A stretch of DNA of 16,562 nucleotides from an uncultured Lentisphaeria bacterium (GTDB lineage: Bacteria > Verrucomicrobiota > Lentisphaeria > Victivallales > Victivallaceae): the NCBI GenBank assembly GCA_937888615.1, contig CALABZ010000006.1:1-16562 (forward strand), read 5' to 3'. The position numbers were made by a program, and so were the translations under genes. The first letter of the stretch is position 1. Each line of letters starts with the position of its first letter. Below are positions 1-8,019 of this stretch, in pieces. The notes under the pieces are model-generated. The model was not told the origin of the DNA. It made no database searches and saw only the letters and a list, made by a program, of their open reading frames with translations.

Positions 1-561
1 TTCACCAGCACCGAGGGAACATTCGCCGTCCGGGTCGATGCCGAACGCATCCTCATCGCGCCGCGTTACGTCGACCGCGGCACCATCCGGCCCGAGGATC
101 TGATTCTGGTAAAAGGACACCGTTATGAATCCGGGAAACCCCTGAGCCGCGCCGCGTGGCTGTTCCGTGCTATTTTCGACGCCCAGCCCGAAATCAATTC
201 GCTGATTATCGCCCACCCCCCTCACCTGATGGGTTATGCGGTGGCGCACGAGGAATTCGATCCGCGAGTCATTCCCGAAAGCTATATCCTGCTCCGCGAA
301 ATGCCGTCGTTCCCGTTCGGCACCCAGTTCCGCGAATGCGAGAAGATCACGTCGACCCTGTCGCCCCGCTATCCCGTGATTCTGGTCGAAAACGACTGCA
401 TCATTTCCAGCGGCCGCACCCTGCTCGAAGCTTTCGACCGCATGGAAGTCGCCGAATACAGCGCCAAGGCCACCCTCAGCGCCCGCAATCTCGGCGGCAT
501 GAAACCGATTAGCGACGCCCAGATCGCCGACCTGATCAAAGCATTCAAATTGCTCCCCTGA
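1..561 (+). CDS. Class II aldolase/adducin-family protein, 3' part, possibly non-catalytic
   Basis: The frame is open from the first base, so the start lies outside the window; 186 residues are visible. The order fits the C-terminal two thirds of the class II aldolase/adducin fold: a strand-rich start, RPEDLILVKG (the family's 'eDlv.vd..G'), a helix ending in IFDAQPEINSLIIAHPPH (the 'rpdv.aVvH.H' block), and a closing helix GRTLLEAFDRMEVAEY. Members such as FucA are zinc-dependent sugar-phosphate aldolases or epimerases. Here the catalytic Glu of the 'SSE...H' block reads Ala, one His of the H-x-H pair is replaced by Ile, and the third zinc His in 'NHG' reads 'END'. Family membership is moderately secure. 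A working aldolase is doubtful, and a binding or structural role is possible. It is convergent with murE, 41 bases away, with no clear terminator between them. Confidence 0.75.
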   Translation, partial: FTSTEGTFAVRVDAERILIAPRYVDRGTIRPEDLILVKGHRYESGKPLSRAAWLFRAIFDAQPEINSLIIAHPPHLMGYAVAHEEFDPRVIPESYILLREMPSFPFGTQFRECEKITSTLSPRYPVILVENDCIISSGRTLLEAFDRMEVAEYSAKATLSARNLGGMKPISDAQIADLIKAFKLLP

Positions 562-602
562 TCGTAGGCGGGTTTAAAAGAAAAGAAGAAGTCCAGCGGC
601 AA

Positions 603-2048
603 TCAGGCGACCGGCGTTGAAAGACGCCGGAGTTCGACCATGTCAGAAAAATCGTGTTTTTCACCATTGATTTCCTGATAATTTTCGTGCCCTTTGCCGG
701 CAATCAGGACGACGTCGTCCGGGCGGGCCAGTTCCAATGCCCGGATGATGGCTCGCCTGCGGTCGGGTTCGACGATGGCCGAGGGACAGCCCTTCAAAAT
801 GTCGTCGATGATCGCTTCCGGGTTTTCATTGCGGGGGTTATCGCTGGTGACGATCACCAGGTCGGATTTCCGGGCGACCGCCTGCCCCATCAGCGGACGC
901 TTGGCGCGGTCGCGGTTGCCCCCGCACCCGAAAACGGTGATGATCCGGCGCGGAGCGATCTTTTTCAACAGCGAAAGCACTTGTTCGAGAGCATCCGGCG
1001 TGTGGGCATAGTCCACGTAACAATGAATGCCGCGAATATCAATATGCTCGAGCCGTCCGTCAACGTGAACCCCATCCACGGCGACCGCCGCTCCGGCCAT
1101 GTCTAACCCGTTCAGCGCCGCCGCAACCAGTACCCCGGTCAGGTTGTAGATGTTGTGTTCGCCGGGAAGCCCGGTATGGAAAGACTGCCCGTTCAGGCGG
1201 AAAACACTGCCGTCGGCGCGCAGTTCGATGTCGCTGATCCTGAAATCGGCATTCTCCGATTGACCGAACATCACGGCGCCGCCGACTTCCTCCGCCAACC
1301 GTTTACCGTAGGGGTCGTCGCAGTTGATGATTTTGTGGGTGGGCTGGTAATCGGTGAACAGTAATTTCTTGGCCTGATAATAATTTTCCATGGTCAGATG
1401 ATAATCCAGGTGGTCTTGCGTCAGGTTGGTGAACAGCGCGGTCTGAAACCGGACGCCGCCGAAACGATGCTGGCTCAAGCCGTGGCTCGAAGCCTCCATC
1501 ACCGCGTCGGAACAACCGCCGTCAACCATTTCCCGGAAAAGCGACTGGAGTTCACCTGCCGCCGGGGTCGTCCGCGCCGCCTCCCGTTCGCGGGTGCCGA
1601 ACGCATATTTAATGGTCGAAATCAACCCGCAGGGATGCCCGGCAGACTCGAATATGCGCCGCAGCAGAAAAGCCGAAGTCGTCTTGCCGTTGGTGCCGGT
1701 GACGCAATGAAGCCGCAGGCGGCGGGCCGGGAAGCCGTAAAAATATTCACAGAGCAAAGCATAGGCAAAATAGGCGTCGCTGACCCGGATCGCGCAGACT
1801 CCGGACAGTGTCAGGGACCGGGTATGCACAATCAACACCGCGCCGCGCCCGATGGCCTGTTCGATGTAATCGTGCCCGTCGCAATTCGCGCCGGGGATCG
1901 CCACAAAAGCGAATCCGGGAGCGACGGCGCGGGAATCGTTGGTCACGCCGACAAGCGCGGGAACCGGCGTCCGGCGGGGATCGGCGAGCAGGCCGTGTTC
2001 GTCGAACAGCCGGTACAAATCGATTTCAGCAGGATACGGAGGCCGCAT
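603..2048 (-). CDS. murE: UDP-N-acetylmuramoyl-L-alanyl-D-glutamate--2,6-diaminopimelate ligase (MurE)
   Basis: Cytoplasmic ATP-dependent ligase that adds the third residue of the peptidoglycan stem peptide. With the ATG at 2048 the protein has 481 residues, normal for MurE. Visible blocks are the N-terminal Mur domain with VTNDSRAV and GHDYI, the ATP loop GTNGKTT at residues 118-124, EASSHGLSQHR and TNLTQDHLDYH in the central domain, and DNPRNENP near residue 400 in the C-terminal domain. The DNPR motif is the signature for meso-diaminopimelate rather than lysine. A GTG at 2057 would add three residues, but AAGGTGAT ends five bases before the 2048 ATG and matches the 16S tail, so 2048 is preferred. 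The gene starts inside the end of the UDP-glucuronate decarboxylase gene (23-base overlap), suggesting translational coupling. It is the last gene of the 3605-603 group. Identification is very secure. Confidence 0.96.
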   Translation of the reverse strand: MRPPYPAEIDLYRLFDEHGLLADPRRTPVPALVGVTNDSRAVAPGFAFVAIPGANCDGHDYIEQAIGRGAVLIVHTRSLTLSGVCAIRVSDAYFAYALLCEYFYGFPARRLRLHCVTGTNGKTTSAFLLRRIFESAGHPCGLISTIKYAFGTREREAARTTPAAGELQSLFREMVDGGCSDAVMEASSHGLSQHRFGGVRFQTALFTNLTQDHLDYHLTMENYYQAKKLLFTDYQPTHKIINCDDPYGKRLAEEVGGAVMFGQSENADFRISDIELRADGSVFRLNGQSFHTGLPGEHNIYNLTGVLVAAALNGLDMAGAAVAVDGVHVDGRLEHIDIRGIHCYVDYAHTPDALEQVLSLLKKIAPRRIITVFGCGGNRDRAKRPLMGQAVARKSDLVIVTSDNPRNENPEAIIDDILKGCPSAIVEPDRRRAIIRALELARPDDVVLIAGKGHENYQEINGEKHDFSDMVELRRLSTPVA

Positions 2049-2997
2049 CGGGATCACCTTTCAGGTAGGCGTCAAAATAACGGATCGTTTTTTCCAGCCC
2101 TTCGTGAAGTTGGACGGAGGGTTCCCAGCCGAGCAGTTTCCGGGCATATGAAATGTCGGGACGACGCTTGACCGGATCGTCGGCGGGCAGTTTCTGAAAG
2201 ACCAGGCGGGATTTCGACCCCGTAATGTCAAGGATCAACTGCGCCAGTTCCAACATGGTGAATTCGCCGGGGTTGCCGAGGTTGACCGGGCCGGTGACGT
2301 CCGGCGAAGTCCCCATCATCCGGACCAGGGCTTCAATCAGGTCGTTCACATAACAAAAACTGCGGGTCTGGTTGCCGTCGCCGTAAATGGTAATGTCCTC
2401 GCCCTTCAGGGCCTGAACGATGAAATTGCTGACCACCCGCCCATCGTCGGGACGCATCCGGGGTCCGTAGGTATTGAAAATCCGCACGACCTTGATCTCG
2501 GTGCCGAGCTGGCGGCGGTAGTCGAAAAACAGTGTTTCGGCACAGCGTTTGCCCTCGTCGTAACAACTGCGGACGCCGATGGGGTTGACATTGCCCCAAT
2601 ACGCCTCGGTCTGGGGGTGCTCCAGTGGATCGCCGTACACTTCGGAGGTGGAAGCCTGAAGGATCGGAATTTTGAGACGTTTGGCGATGCCAAGCATGTT
2701 GACCGCGCCGATGATACAGGTCTTGGTGGTCTGCACCGGATCGCGTTGGTAGTGAATCGGCGAAGCGGGACAGGCAAGGTTGTAAATGGCGTCGACTTCG
2801 GCGTAGAGCGGCCAGGTGATGTCATGGCGGATCAATTCGAAGTTCGGATGCCCCATCATATGGCGGATATTGTCTTTGGAACCGGTGAAAAAGTTGTCCA
2901 CGCAGATAACGTCATGACCGTCTTTCAACAATCTGTCACAGAGATGCGAACCGATGAAACCGCTGCCGCCGGTTACCAAAATTGTTTTTCCGGGCAT
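2026..2997 (-). CDS. uxs: UDP-glucuronate decarboxylase (UDP-xylose synthase), extended SDR family
   Basis: Converts UDP-glucuronate to UDP-xylose and CO2 using bound NAD+, supplying xylose for surface polysaccharide. The 323-residue length is usual for bacterial UXS. The NAD loop GGSGFIGSHL is at residues 10-19, the active-site TSE is at 117-119 in ASTSEVYGDP, and the catalytic Tyr146/Lys150 pair is in SCYDEGKR. The family signatures NLACPASP, YWGNVNPIG, RIFNTYGPRM, DGRVVSNFI and GDGNQTRSFCYV are all present, which separates it from UDP-glucose epimerases and dTDP-glucose dehydratases. The start is supported by GGAG seven bases upstream of the ATG. It lies 35 bases after the lipoprotein gene and overlaps murE, so the three are probably co-transcribed. 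No other nucleotide-sugar gene is visible beside it. Confidence 0.95.
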   Translation of the reverse strand: MPGKTILVTGGSGFIGSHLCDRLLKDGHDVICVDNFFTGSKDNIRHMMGHPNFELIRHDITWPLYAEVDAIYNLACPASPIHYQRDPVQTTKTCIIGAVNMLGIAKRLKIPILQASTSEVYGDPLEHPQTEAYWGNVNPIGVRSCYDEGKRCAETLFFDYRRQLGTEIKVVRIFNTYGPRMRPDDGRVVSNFIVQALKGEDITIYGDGNQTRSFCYVNDLIEALVRMMGTSPDVTGPVNLGNPGEFTMLELAQLILDITGSKSRLVFQKLPADDPVKRRPDISYARKLLGWEPSVQLHEGLEKTIRYFDAYLKGDPDAASVSC

Positions 2998-3032
2998 AAT
3001 GAACTCCAGTTATACTCAATTAGGGTGAAGCT

Positions 3033-3605
3033 TCAGTCGTTGAGACTCATGATCATTTCCACCTGACTGCCGCTGAAAATGACCCGAAACGTTTTGTTCT
3101 TGGCAAGGAAATAGATCCAGGTGCTGTTCAACTGGTCCGGGGTGCGGAAAGCAGGCGGGGGACCGCAGGCCATCTTAACCTCGGCGCGGGTCATGCCGCG
3201 AATCACGCTGCCGCGTTCGATGGCGTCAAGGTAATCGGGTTCGATGCCCTTGGTCATTTCGGCTTTGCTTTTCAGGGTAAAGATTTCGCGGATATAATTC
3301 TGGATCGGAAGCATCATCATATCCTTGTCATAACGGATCGTGTAGCGGTTGCCTTCCAAATCCTTGAAATCGATCCGATTTTCGTTTGCATCAATCACAT
3401 TGATCTCGGTGCCGAAACGGATGTAACGGCCTCCCTGCTGGTAATTGACGCTGGAGATATCGGCGGGATTCTGATACCAGATGTTGCAGGCGAGATAAAT
3501 TTTGGAATCGACCGGCTGCTGGAGTGCTTCCGCCACCGACACGATCCGCGCACAACCGCCCGTCAACAGGGCCAGCCCCAAAACGAATATGGCTCTGATC
3601 ATCAT
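3033..3605 (-). CDS. Outer-membrane-type lipoprotein with BamE/SmpA-like C-terminal domain
   Basis: A 190-residue predicted lipoprotein. The chosen ATG at 3605 gives a compact signal peptide (MMIRAIFVLGLALLTGG) ending in a lipobox with Cys18; an AAAGGT lies upstream. A second ATG follows immediately at 3602. Reading from a more upstream start (3704) would put the signal in the middle of the protein, so it is rejected. After the lipobox comes a beta-rich segment (residues about 35-115). The C-terminal segment, RGMTRAEVKMACGPPPAF followed by STWIYFLAKNKTFRVIFSG, resembles the BamE/SmpA/OmlA fold: a 'G.t..eV....G.P' helix and then a W.Y strand. It is not BamE itself by length or N-terminus. Its position upstream of uxs and murE fits an envelope role, but the specific function is unknown. 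Confidence 0.75.
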   Translation of the reverse strand: MMIRAIFVLGLALLTGGCARIVSVAEALQQPVDSKIYLACNIWYQNPADISSVNYQQGGRYIRFGTEINVIDANENRIDFKDLEGNRYTIRYDKDMMMLPIQNYIREIFTLKSKAEMTKGIEPDYLDAIERGSVIRGMTRAEVKMACGPPPAFRTPDQLNSTWIYFLAKNKTFRVIFSGSQVEMIMSLND

Positions 3606-3639
3606 AATTATACTACCTTTGCATGTTGATTTGCTGATA

Positions 3640-3667
3640 AATTTAGCACGCAAGGGCGAATTAACAA
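3640..3667 (-). promoter_or_regulatory. Candidate promoter for the lipoprotein-uxs-murE group
   Basis: On the minus strand TTGTTA (3667-3662) and TAAATT (3645-3640) are separated by 16 bases. The transcript would begin near 3633, leaving a leader of about 28 bases before the ATG at 3605. The match to the sigma-70 consensus is fair. The region lies between the AraC gene stop and the lipoprotein start. Confidence 0.35.
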
Positions 3668-3754
3668 GCATTCGGGGCACTTTTTTTGATAAATAGAAGA
3701 ACAAACATTATTTTAGCGGCAATCTCGCGACTGTGCCGACACTTTTCGGTGAAG

Positions 3755-4621
3755 TCAGCAGCCGGATTCCGGCTGCGGTACCGGACTGAACTGATGAATA
3801 TAACCGGACGGCGACAACCCGATAAGGCTTTTAAAAACCCGGCTGAAATGAAACGGATCGGAAAACCCGACCTCGGCCGCGACATCCTGGACCGAACGGC
3901 CGGAGGATATCAGCAGATTGGCGGCATAATTGATTTTACTGTTGAGAATGTATTCCTTGGGGTTCATGCCGGTATGGGCATGGAAAATCCGGCGGAAATG
4001 CGACTTGCTCAGGCCGCTGGAATCAGCCAATTCATCGACGGTCCACCAATGGGAGGGGGCGGCGTTGATTTTGGCGATCAGTTGATCAAGCCGGCTGTTC
4101 CTGCCGCCGGCGTTTTCGTGACGGCGGCTCAGGAAAGCTTCCACGATCAACTGCTGAAGCATGATATTGGCGCGGTACTGGGAAGCCAGCGAAGGGTCGC
4201 GCACCAGTTCAATGATCGGCAGCAGCCGGCGGTCCCGGCCAAGCTGAAAGACGGCATTCGGGATCATACCGGCCTGCGCCATCTGGTCGGCCACCGGGCC
4301 GAAAAAGGAGACGGAATCCTCGATATAGTTATCGTCGAGCCCACGGTAGCCGTGACGAAATCCGGGGCCGACGAGAACCGCATCACCAGGAGACACTTCA
4401 ACGGTGGGGGCGTTTTCCGAGGCGAACCAGCCCTTCCCCCCATGCATGTGCGAGAACGAATAAAATTCGTAATACCGGCGGACGCCCGGCGGTCCCGGCG
4501 GGGCGGTATAATCCATGTGCCAGGAAAAAATCCACAGTCCGTACTGCCGCAGGAATTCCGGGCATTTCTGTTTGGGCTTCGGGGTTACCCAGAATGTTTC
4601 CTCAATGCGTTTTTTATCCAT
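3755..4621 (-). CDS. AraC-family transcriptional regulator with cupin-like sensor domain
   Basis: About 288 residues from the ATG at 4621. The N-terminal half contains HMHGGKGWF, VEVSPGDAVLVGPGFRHGYRG and nearby His/Tyr residues, the pattern of an AraC-type cupin ligand pocket. The C-terminal hundred residues hold two helix-turn-helix units: TVDELADSSGLSKSHFRRIFHAHTGMNPKEYI and SVQDVAAEVGFSDPFHFSRVFKSLIGLSPSGY, classic AraC/XylS DNA-binding helices. The start is uncertain: ATGs at 4705, 4642 and 4621 are all in frame and none has a strong ribosome site. The 4705 start would leave almost no room for a divergent promoter, so 4621 is favoured. It is transcribed away from the pseudopilin/hydrolase unit and is the obvious candidate for its activator, with a sugar ligand inferred but not shown. 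Confidence 0.9.
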   Translation of the reverse strand: MDKKRIEETFWVTPKPKQKCPEFLRQYGLWIFSWHMDYTAPPGPPGVRRYYEFYSFSHMHGGKGWFASENAPTVEVSPGDAVLVGPGFRHGYRGLDDNYIEDSVSFFGPVADQMAQAGMIPNAVFQLGRDRRLLPIIELVRDPSLASQYRANIMLQQLIVEAFLSRRHENAGGRNSRLDQLIAKINAAPSHWWTVDELADSSGLSKSHFRRIFHAHTGMNPKEYILNSKINYAANLLISSGRSVQDVAAEVGFSDPFHFSRVFKSLIGLSPSGYIHQFSPVPQPESGC

Positions 4622-4663
4622 GCCGCTGCTCTTTTTTATCATGGCAAAAAAGTCATGGAAGTG

Positions 4664-4669
4664 TATAAT
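4664..4669 (+). promoter_or_regulatory. Candidate -10 element (TATAAT) for the pseudopilin/hydrolase unit
   Basis: A perfect TATAAT lies 57 bases before the ATG at 4726. No good -35 box is present at 16-18 bases (the best, TGGCAA, has three matches of six), as expected for an activator-dependent promoter. Two copies of TTTTTATC at 4611-4618 and 4633-4640 lie just upstream, 22 bases apart. The reverse strand of the same AT-rich patch reads TATTAT and could serve the divergent AraC gene. Confidence 0.45.
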
Positions 4670-4725
4670 ATCAGTATGTTCAGCAAAATCAACACCGTAA
4701 AACATGAAAATTGAGGAAATTCAAC

Positions 4726-5481
4726 ATGAACGCAAGAAAGAGAGAAAATCCATCCGGACGGAAATTCCCGAAACGGAATTTCACACTTATCGAGCTCCTG
4801 GTTGTGGTCGCGATCATTGCGATTCTGGCCGCTATGCTGCTCCCGGCCCTGTCCAAAGCCAAAGCACGGGCGCTGGTCGCGTCATGCTCGGGTAATCTGA
4901 AACAGAATGGCGCCGCGTTATTGTTTTACGCGAACGACTTCAGCGGAGACGGTCCTTCCGGCACGGACAATTCCTTTGGAACGCTGTACGATTATTCCGT
5001 CATCGGAAGCTATATAGCCCCTAACGACACCTCCTCCAGCGCGAAAAACCTGATCTGTCCCGCCAGCAAGCCGCCATTGTCGGACCATCCCTCGTACCGG
5101 GCCGGCAAGTTGAGCGCATCAAGAATCTACACCAGTTATGTACTGACCTTCGGTTACGGCACCCGCACCAAAGCCCCGGCCTGGTTCGGCTGGTATGGGA
5201 CAACGTCGGTCAAAGGAGGACCGCAGCGGGTTCATTGCCCGAGTCTGAAAATGCTCGACACGGTTCAGGACTCCCGTTATGTGGCCGCGGCCAGCGAACA
5301 GCCCATGATCGGCGACCTGGCGTCACTGGACGGCATGGTCGTGTCCAACAGTATAACGACGCTGTTCCCAATGTCGCATGACGGTTCGAACACGGCATTC
5401 ATGGACGGACATGTCAAATGGACCCCCAGGGGCGAATACAAAAACTATCTCATCAATCCTTCTTCGAGGTTGTATTTCTGA
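4726..5481 (+). CDS. Type II secretion-like pseudopilin with H-Xn-DG C-terminal motif
   Basis: A 251-residue protein. The ATG at 4726 is chosen because GAGGAA at 4713-4718 is well spaced; the in-frame TTG at 4711 lies inside that ribosome site. The N-terminus is a short basic leader (ARKRENPSGRKFPKRN) followed by FTLIELLVVVAIIAILAAM, the prepilin cleavage/methylation domain with the conserved Glu at +5. Processing would leave Phe at +1. The residue before the cut is Asn instead of the usual Gly. The rest is a globular secreted domain ending in SHDGSNTAFMDGHVKW, the H-Xn-DG motif of the Planctomycetes/Lentisphaerae pseudopilin family. These proteins are strongly amplified in Lentisphaerota and often sit beside glycan genes, with function unproven. 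Its stop overlaps the next start (TGATG), so translation is coupled to the first DUF4838 gene. Confidence 0.92.
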   Translation: MNARKRENPSGRKFPKRNFTLIELLVVVAIIAILAAMLLPALSKAKARALVASCSGNLKQNGAALLFYANDFSGDGPSGTDNSFGTLYDYSVIGSYIAPNDTSSSAKNLICPASKPPLSDHPSYRAGKLSASRIYTSYVLTFGYGTRTKAPAWFGWYGTTSVKGGPQRVHCPSLKMLDTVQDSRYVAAASEQPMIGDLASLDGMVVSNSITTLFPMSHDGSNTAFMDGHVKWTPRGEYKNYLINPSSRLYF

Positions 5482-7994
5482 TGAATCCGCACGCATTCGG
5501 GAAAAATCACATCGCCGGAATAACCCTGTGCCTGCTGTTGAGCCTCACCGGACTGCTCTCCGGCGGTGAACACCTGGCACAGCCTTCCACAAAGGCCGTA
5601 ATCGCCGGGAACGGCCAAAGTGCCATGCCGATTGTCGTGGCGGAGTCAGCCGAGGCGACGACCCGGGCGGCGGCCCGCGACGCGGCCCAGATTCTCTCCC
5701 TCATGACCGGGGGCGAATTCAAAGTCGTCACCGGAGACGGCGCTTCCGGCATCGCAATCGGCACGGCAAAAGACTTCCCGGCCCTTACCCCGAATCCCGG
5801 ATTCGACAGCGATTTGCCGGACGAACGGCAGGGATATGAAATCATCCCCCACGGCAAGGGCATCGCCATTGTGGGAGCCACGGCGCAGGGAGCGGAATAC
5901 GGGGTATGGGATTTCCTTTACCGCCTGGGATACCGCCGCTTTTTCCCGTCGGCAAAATGGGAGATTATCCCGAAGACCGACACGCTGGTTTACGAAACCA
6001 AGGTCCGCGAAATCCCCGATTATTTCACCCGCAGAATCCGTCAGGGCTACGGCTTGTGGTCGGAACAGCATCGGGATCAGATCCAATGGGAAAAGGCGAA
6101 CCGCGAAGGCGGCTATGTACTGCGAACCGGCCACGCCTATGGCGATATCGTTAAAATGAATCAGCGGGCATTCCGGGAACACCCCGAATATTTCGCACTG
6201 GTGAACGGGCAGCGAACTTCGGATAAGTTCTGCGTTTCCAATCCGGCCCTGCGGCGACTGGTCGCGAAAACCGCTCTGCGGTATTTCGAGAAAAGCCCCG
6301 TTGCGGACAGTTTCTCAGTGGAGCCGAGCGACGGCGGCGGCTGGTGCGAATGCGCCGAATGTCGTAAACTCGGCCCGCCGTCCACGCAGATTGCCGTTCT
6401 GGCCAACGAAACGGCCATCGCGGTGCGGGAACGCTTTGCGGGCAAGCGCATCGGCATTTATGCGTACAACCACCATTCGCCCCCCCCGCTGACGGATGTC
6501 GACCGGGATGTGGTCGTCAGCGTGGCGACAGCGTTTCTGAGCGGCGGCCTCACCCTGGACGAAATTCTGGGCGGCTGGAAAGTGCGCAAAGCAGTCGGCG
6601 GAATCCGGGAGTATTACAGCGTTTTCATGTGGGCATTCGACCTTCCGGGCCGTTCGCGGGCATCCAACTTTGACTATTTATCCATGACGATTCCGAAATT
6701 CCACCGGCAGGGAGCCAGATATATGATTGCCGAAACGTCCGACGACTGGGGCGCAAGCGGTCTCGGATATTACCTGGCGGCGCGCTTCCTCTGGAATATG
6801 GGCGAGATCGGACAGAGGGAAGCCCTGATCCGGGATTTTCTGGAGAAGTCCTACGGTCCCGCCGCCCCGGCTATGGAGGATTTTCACCGTCTGCTAAATG
6901 GCGCGCAGCCACGCCCGTTATCCCCCGACCTGATCGGTCGGATGTATCGTGCCCTGAAACAGGCGCTGGACCTGGCGGGAAGCGACGAGGCGGCGGCGGG
7001 CCGGATTGCAGACTCCGTGCTTTATACCCGCTATTGCGAACTGTACCTGGCGTTTGACCGGGCGGAGGTACAAGCGAAGGAAGAGGCGTTCCGCCAACTG
7101 GCCGATTTCGTCTTGTCGATCCGTGACAACCGGGTCATGCACAGCTACGGGTTTTACCGGGAGCGGAAGCGGATTTATTCAAATCCCGGAACGCTTGCCG
7201 ACGAAAACCATTCGACCCGATATACGGCGGAGCAAATCGCCGGAATTCTTGAAAACGGCATCAAAAACAATCCGCTTTTCAAGTTCGAGCCGGTTTCTTT
7301 CAGCGACGAACTACTTCCCGCGCCGTCGATAAACCGGAATCCGCCGAAGGCCAAATACAAAATCATGCCCCGGCGCAATATAACAGTCTATTATACGTGG
7401 GTCGCCGCACCAGCTCCGCTGGAGCTCGAAGTGACCGGCGGTTTGATCCCCCATTACCGGGACCGCGGCAACGTGCGCTGCGAGCTGTGGAATCTCGGGG
7501 GCGCGTCGGAAGAAGGCGAACGGGAAAGCCTGATCCAGACCGACAATAGCGTCCCCCCGGACGGCATCATGCGCAAGGTGAAGTTGTCGCCGCGCCAGCC
7601 CGGACTGCACAAAATCGTCATCCGGGACGGCGGCGACAAAACCCTCGTGAACTGGCAGGCGGAAACGCCGATGACCATCCACACCAATTCGGTAGACAGG
7701 AGGGGAATCGAGGGAATGTTCTTCTTTTATGTGCCGAAAGGGACACGGACGCTCGGATTTTTCGCGTCCATGCGCCGCGGTGATATTCGATTGCCGGACG
7801 GCAAGACCGCGTACAGGTTCGTCAACGCCCCGAATTACTATTCGCTGGAGGTGCCGCAGGGCATGGACGGCAAGGTGTGGACGCTGGCAAACGTCGCCGG
7901 TCAAATTGATTTGCTGACCGTGCCCCCTTATATCGCCATCTCTCCCGCGGGACTGCTTCTGCCGAAAGAAGTCGTCGCCAGGGATCGTTTATAA
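5481..7994 (+). CDS. Secreted DUF4838-domain protein, putative glycoside hydrolase (copy 1)
   Basis: An 837-residue protein starting at the ATG that shares a base with the pseudopilin stop; GAGGT lies ten bases upstream. An uncleaved-looking basic start and the core ITLCLLLSLTGLLSGG (residues 14-29) form a signal peptide without a lipobox Cys. Residues about 35-170 look like the small alpha/beta domain found before GH67/GH20-type barrels (DAAQILSLMTGGEFKV, then AEYGVWDFLYRLGYRRFFPS). The DUF4838 core follows, with HPEYFALVNGQR, FCVSNPALRR and EPSDGGGWCECAEC at residues 281-294. The last 200 residues are beta-rich, probably a carbohydrate-binding-like sandwich. DUF4838 proteins are predicted alpha-glucuronidase or hexosaminidase relatives; the substrate is unknown. 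Glu281, Asp284 and the three Cys are the residues to examine. It is the second gene of the 4726-12090 unit. Confidence 0.88.
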   Translation: MNPHAFGKNHIAGITLCLLLSLTGLLSGGEHLAQPSTKAVIAGNGQSAMPIVVAESAEATTRAAARDAAQILSLMTGGEFKVVTGDGASGIAIGTAKDFPALTPNPGFDSDLPDERQGYEIIPHGKGIAIVGATAQGAEYGVWDFLYRLGYRRFFPSAKWEIIPKTDTLVYETKVREIPDYFTRRIRQGYGLWSEQHRDQIQWEKANREGGYVLRTGHAYGDIVKMNQRAFREHPEYFALVNGQRTSDKFCVSNPALRRLVAKTALRYFEKSPVADSFSVEPSDGGGWCECAECRKLGPPSTQIAVLANETAIAVRERFAGKRIGIYAYNHHSPPPLTDVDRDVVVSVATAFLSGGLTLDEILGGWKVRKAVGGIREYYSVFMWAFDLPGRSRASNFDYLSMTIPKFHRQGARYMIAETSDDWGASGLGYYLAARFLWNMGEIGQREALIRDFLEKSYGPAAPAMEDFHRLLNGAQPRPLSPDLIGRMYRALKQALDLAGSDEAAAGRIADSVLYTRYCELYLAFDRAEVQAKEEAFRQLADFVLSIRDNRVMHSYGFYRERKRIYSNPGTLADENHSTRYTAEQIAGILENGIKNNPLFKFEPVSFSDELLPAPSINRNPPKAKYKIMPRRNITVYYTWVAAPAPLELEVTGGLIPHYRDRGNVRCELWNLGGASEEGERESLIQTDNSVPPDGIMRKVKLSPRQPGLHKIVIRDGGDKTLVNWQAETPMTIHTNSVDRRGIEGMFFFYVPKGTRTLGFFASMRRGDIRLPDGKTAYRFVNAPNYYSLEVPQGMDGKVWTLANVAGQIDLLTVPPYIAISPAGLLLPKEVVARDRL

Positions 7995-8019
7995 ACAAGA
8001 AACAAGGATCGATCGACTG

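Noticed and set aside
611..630. CCGGCGT/ACGCCGG hairpin near the 3' end of murE as a terminator
   Set aside because: It lies inside murE coding sequence before the stop and has no adjacent T run on the minus strand; the T-rich patch is about 25 bases further on.
1398..2171. Long plus-strand frame of 257 codons opposite murE
   Set aside because: It mirrors murE on the other strand; its translation is Arg/Gly/Pro-rich with no motif, while murE has every family signature.
4704..4895. Plus-strand 63-codon frame starting just before the pseudopilin
   Set aside because: It is out of frame with the pseudopilin, has no good ribosome site, and its translation is the shifted shadow of the FTLIELL region.
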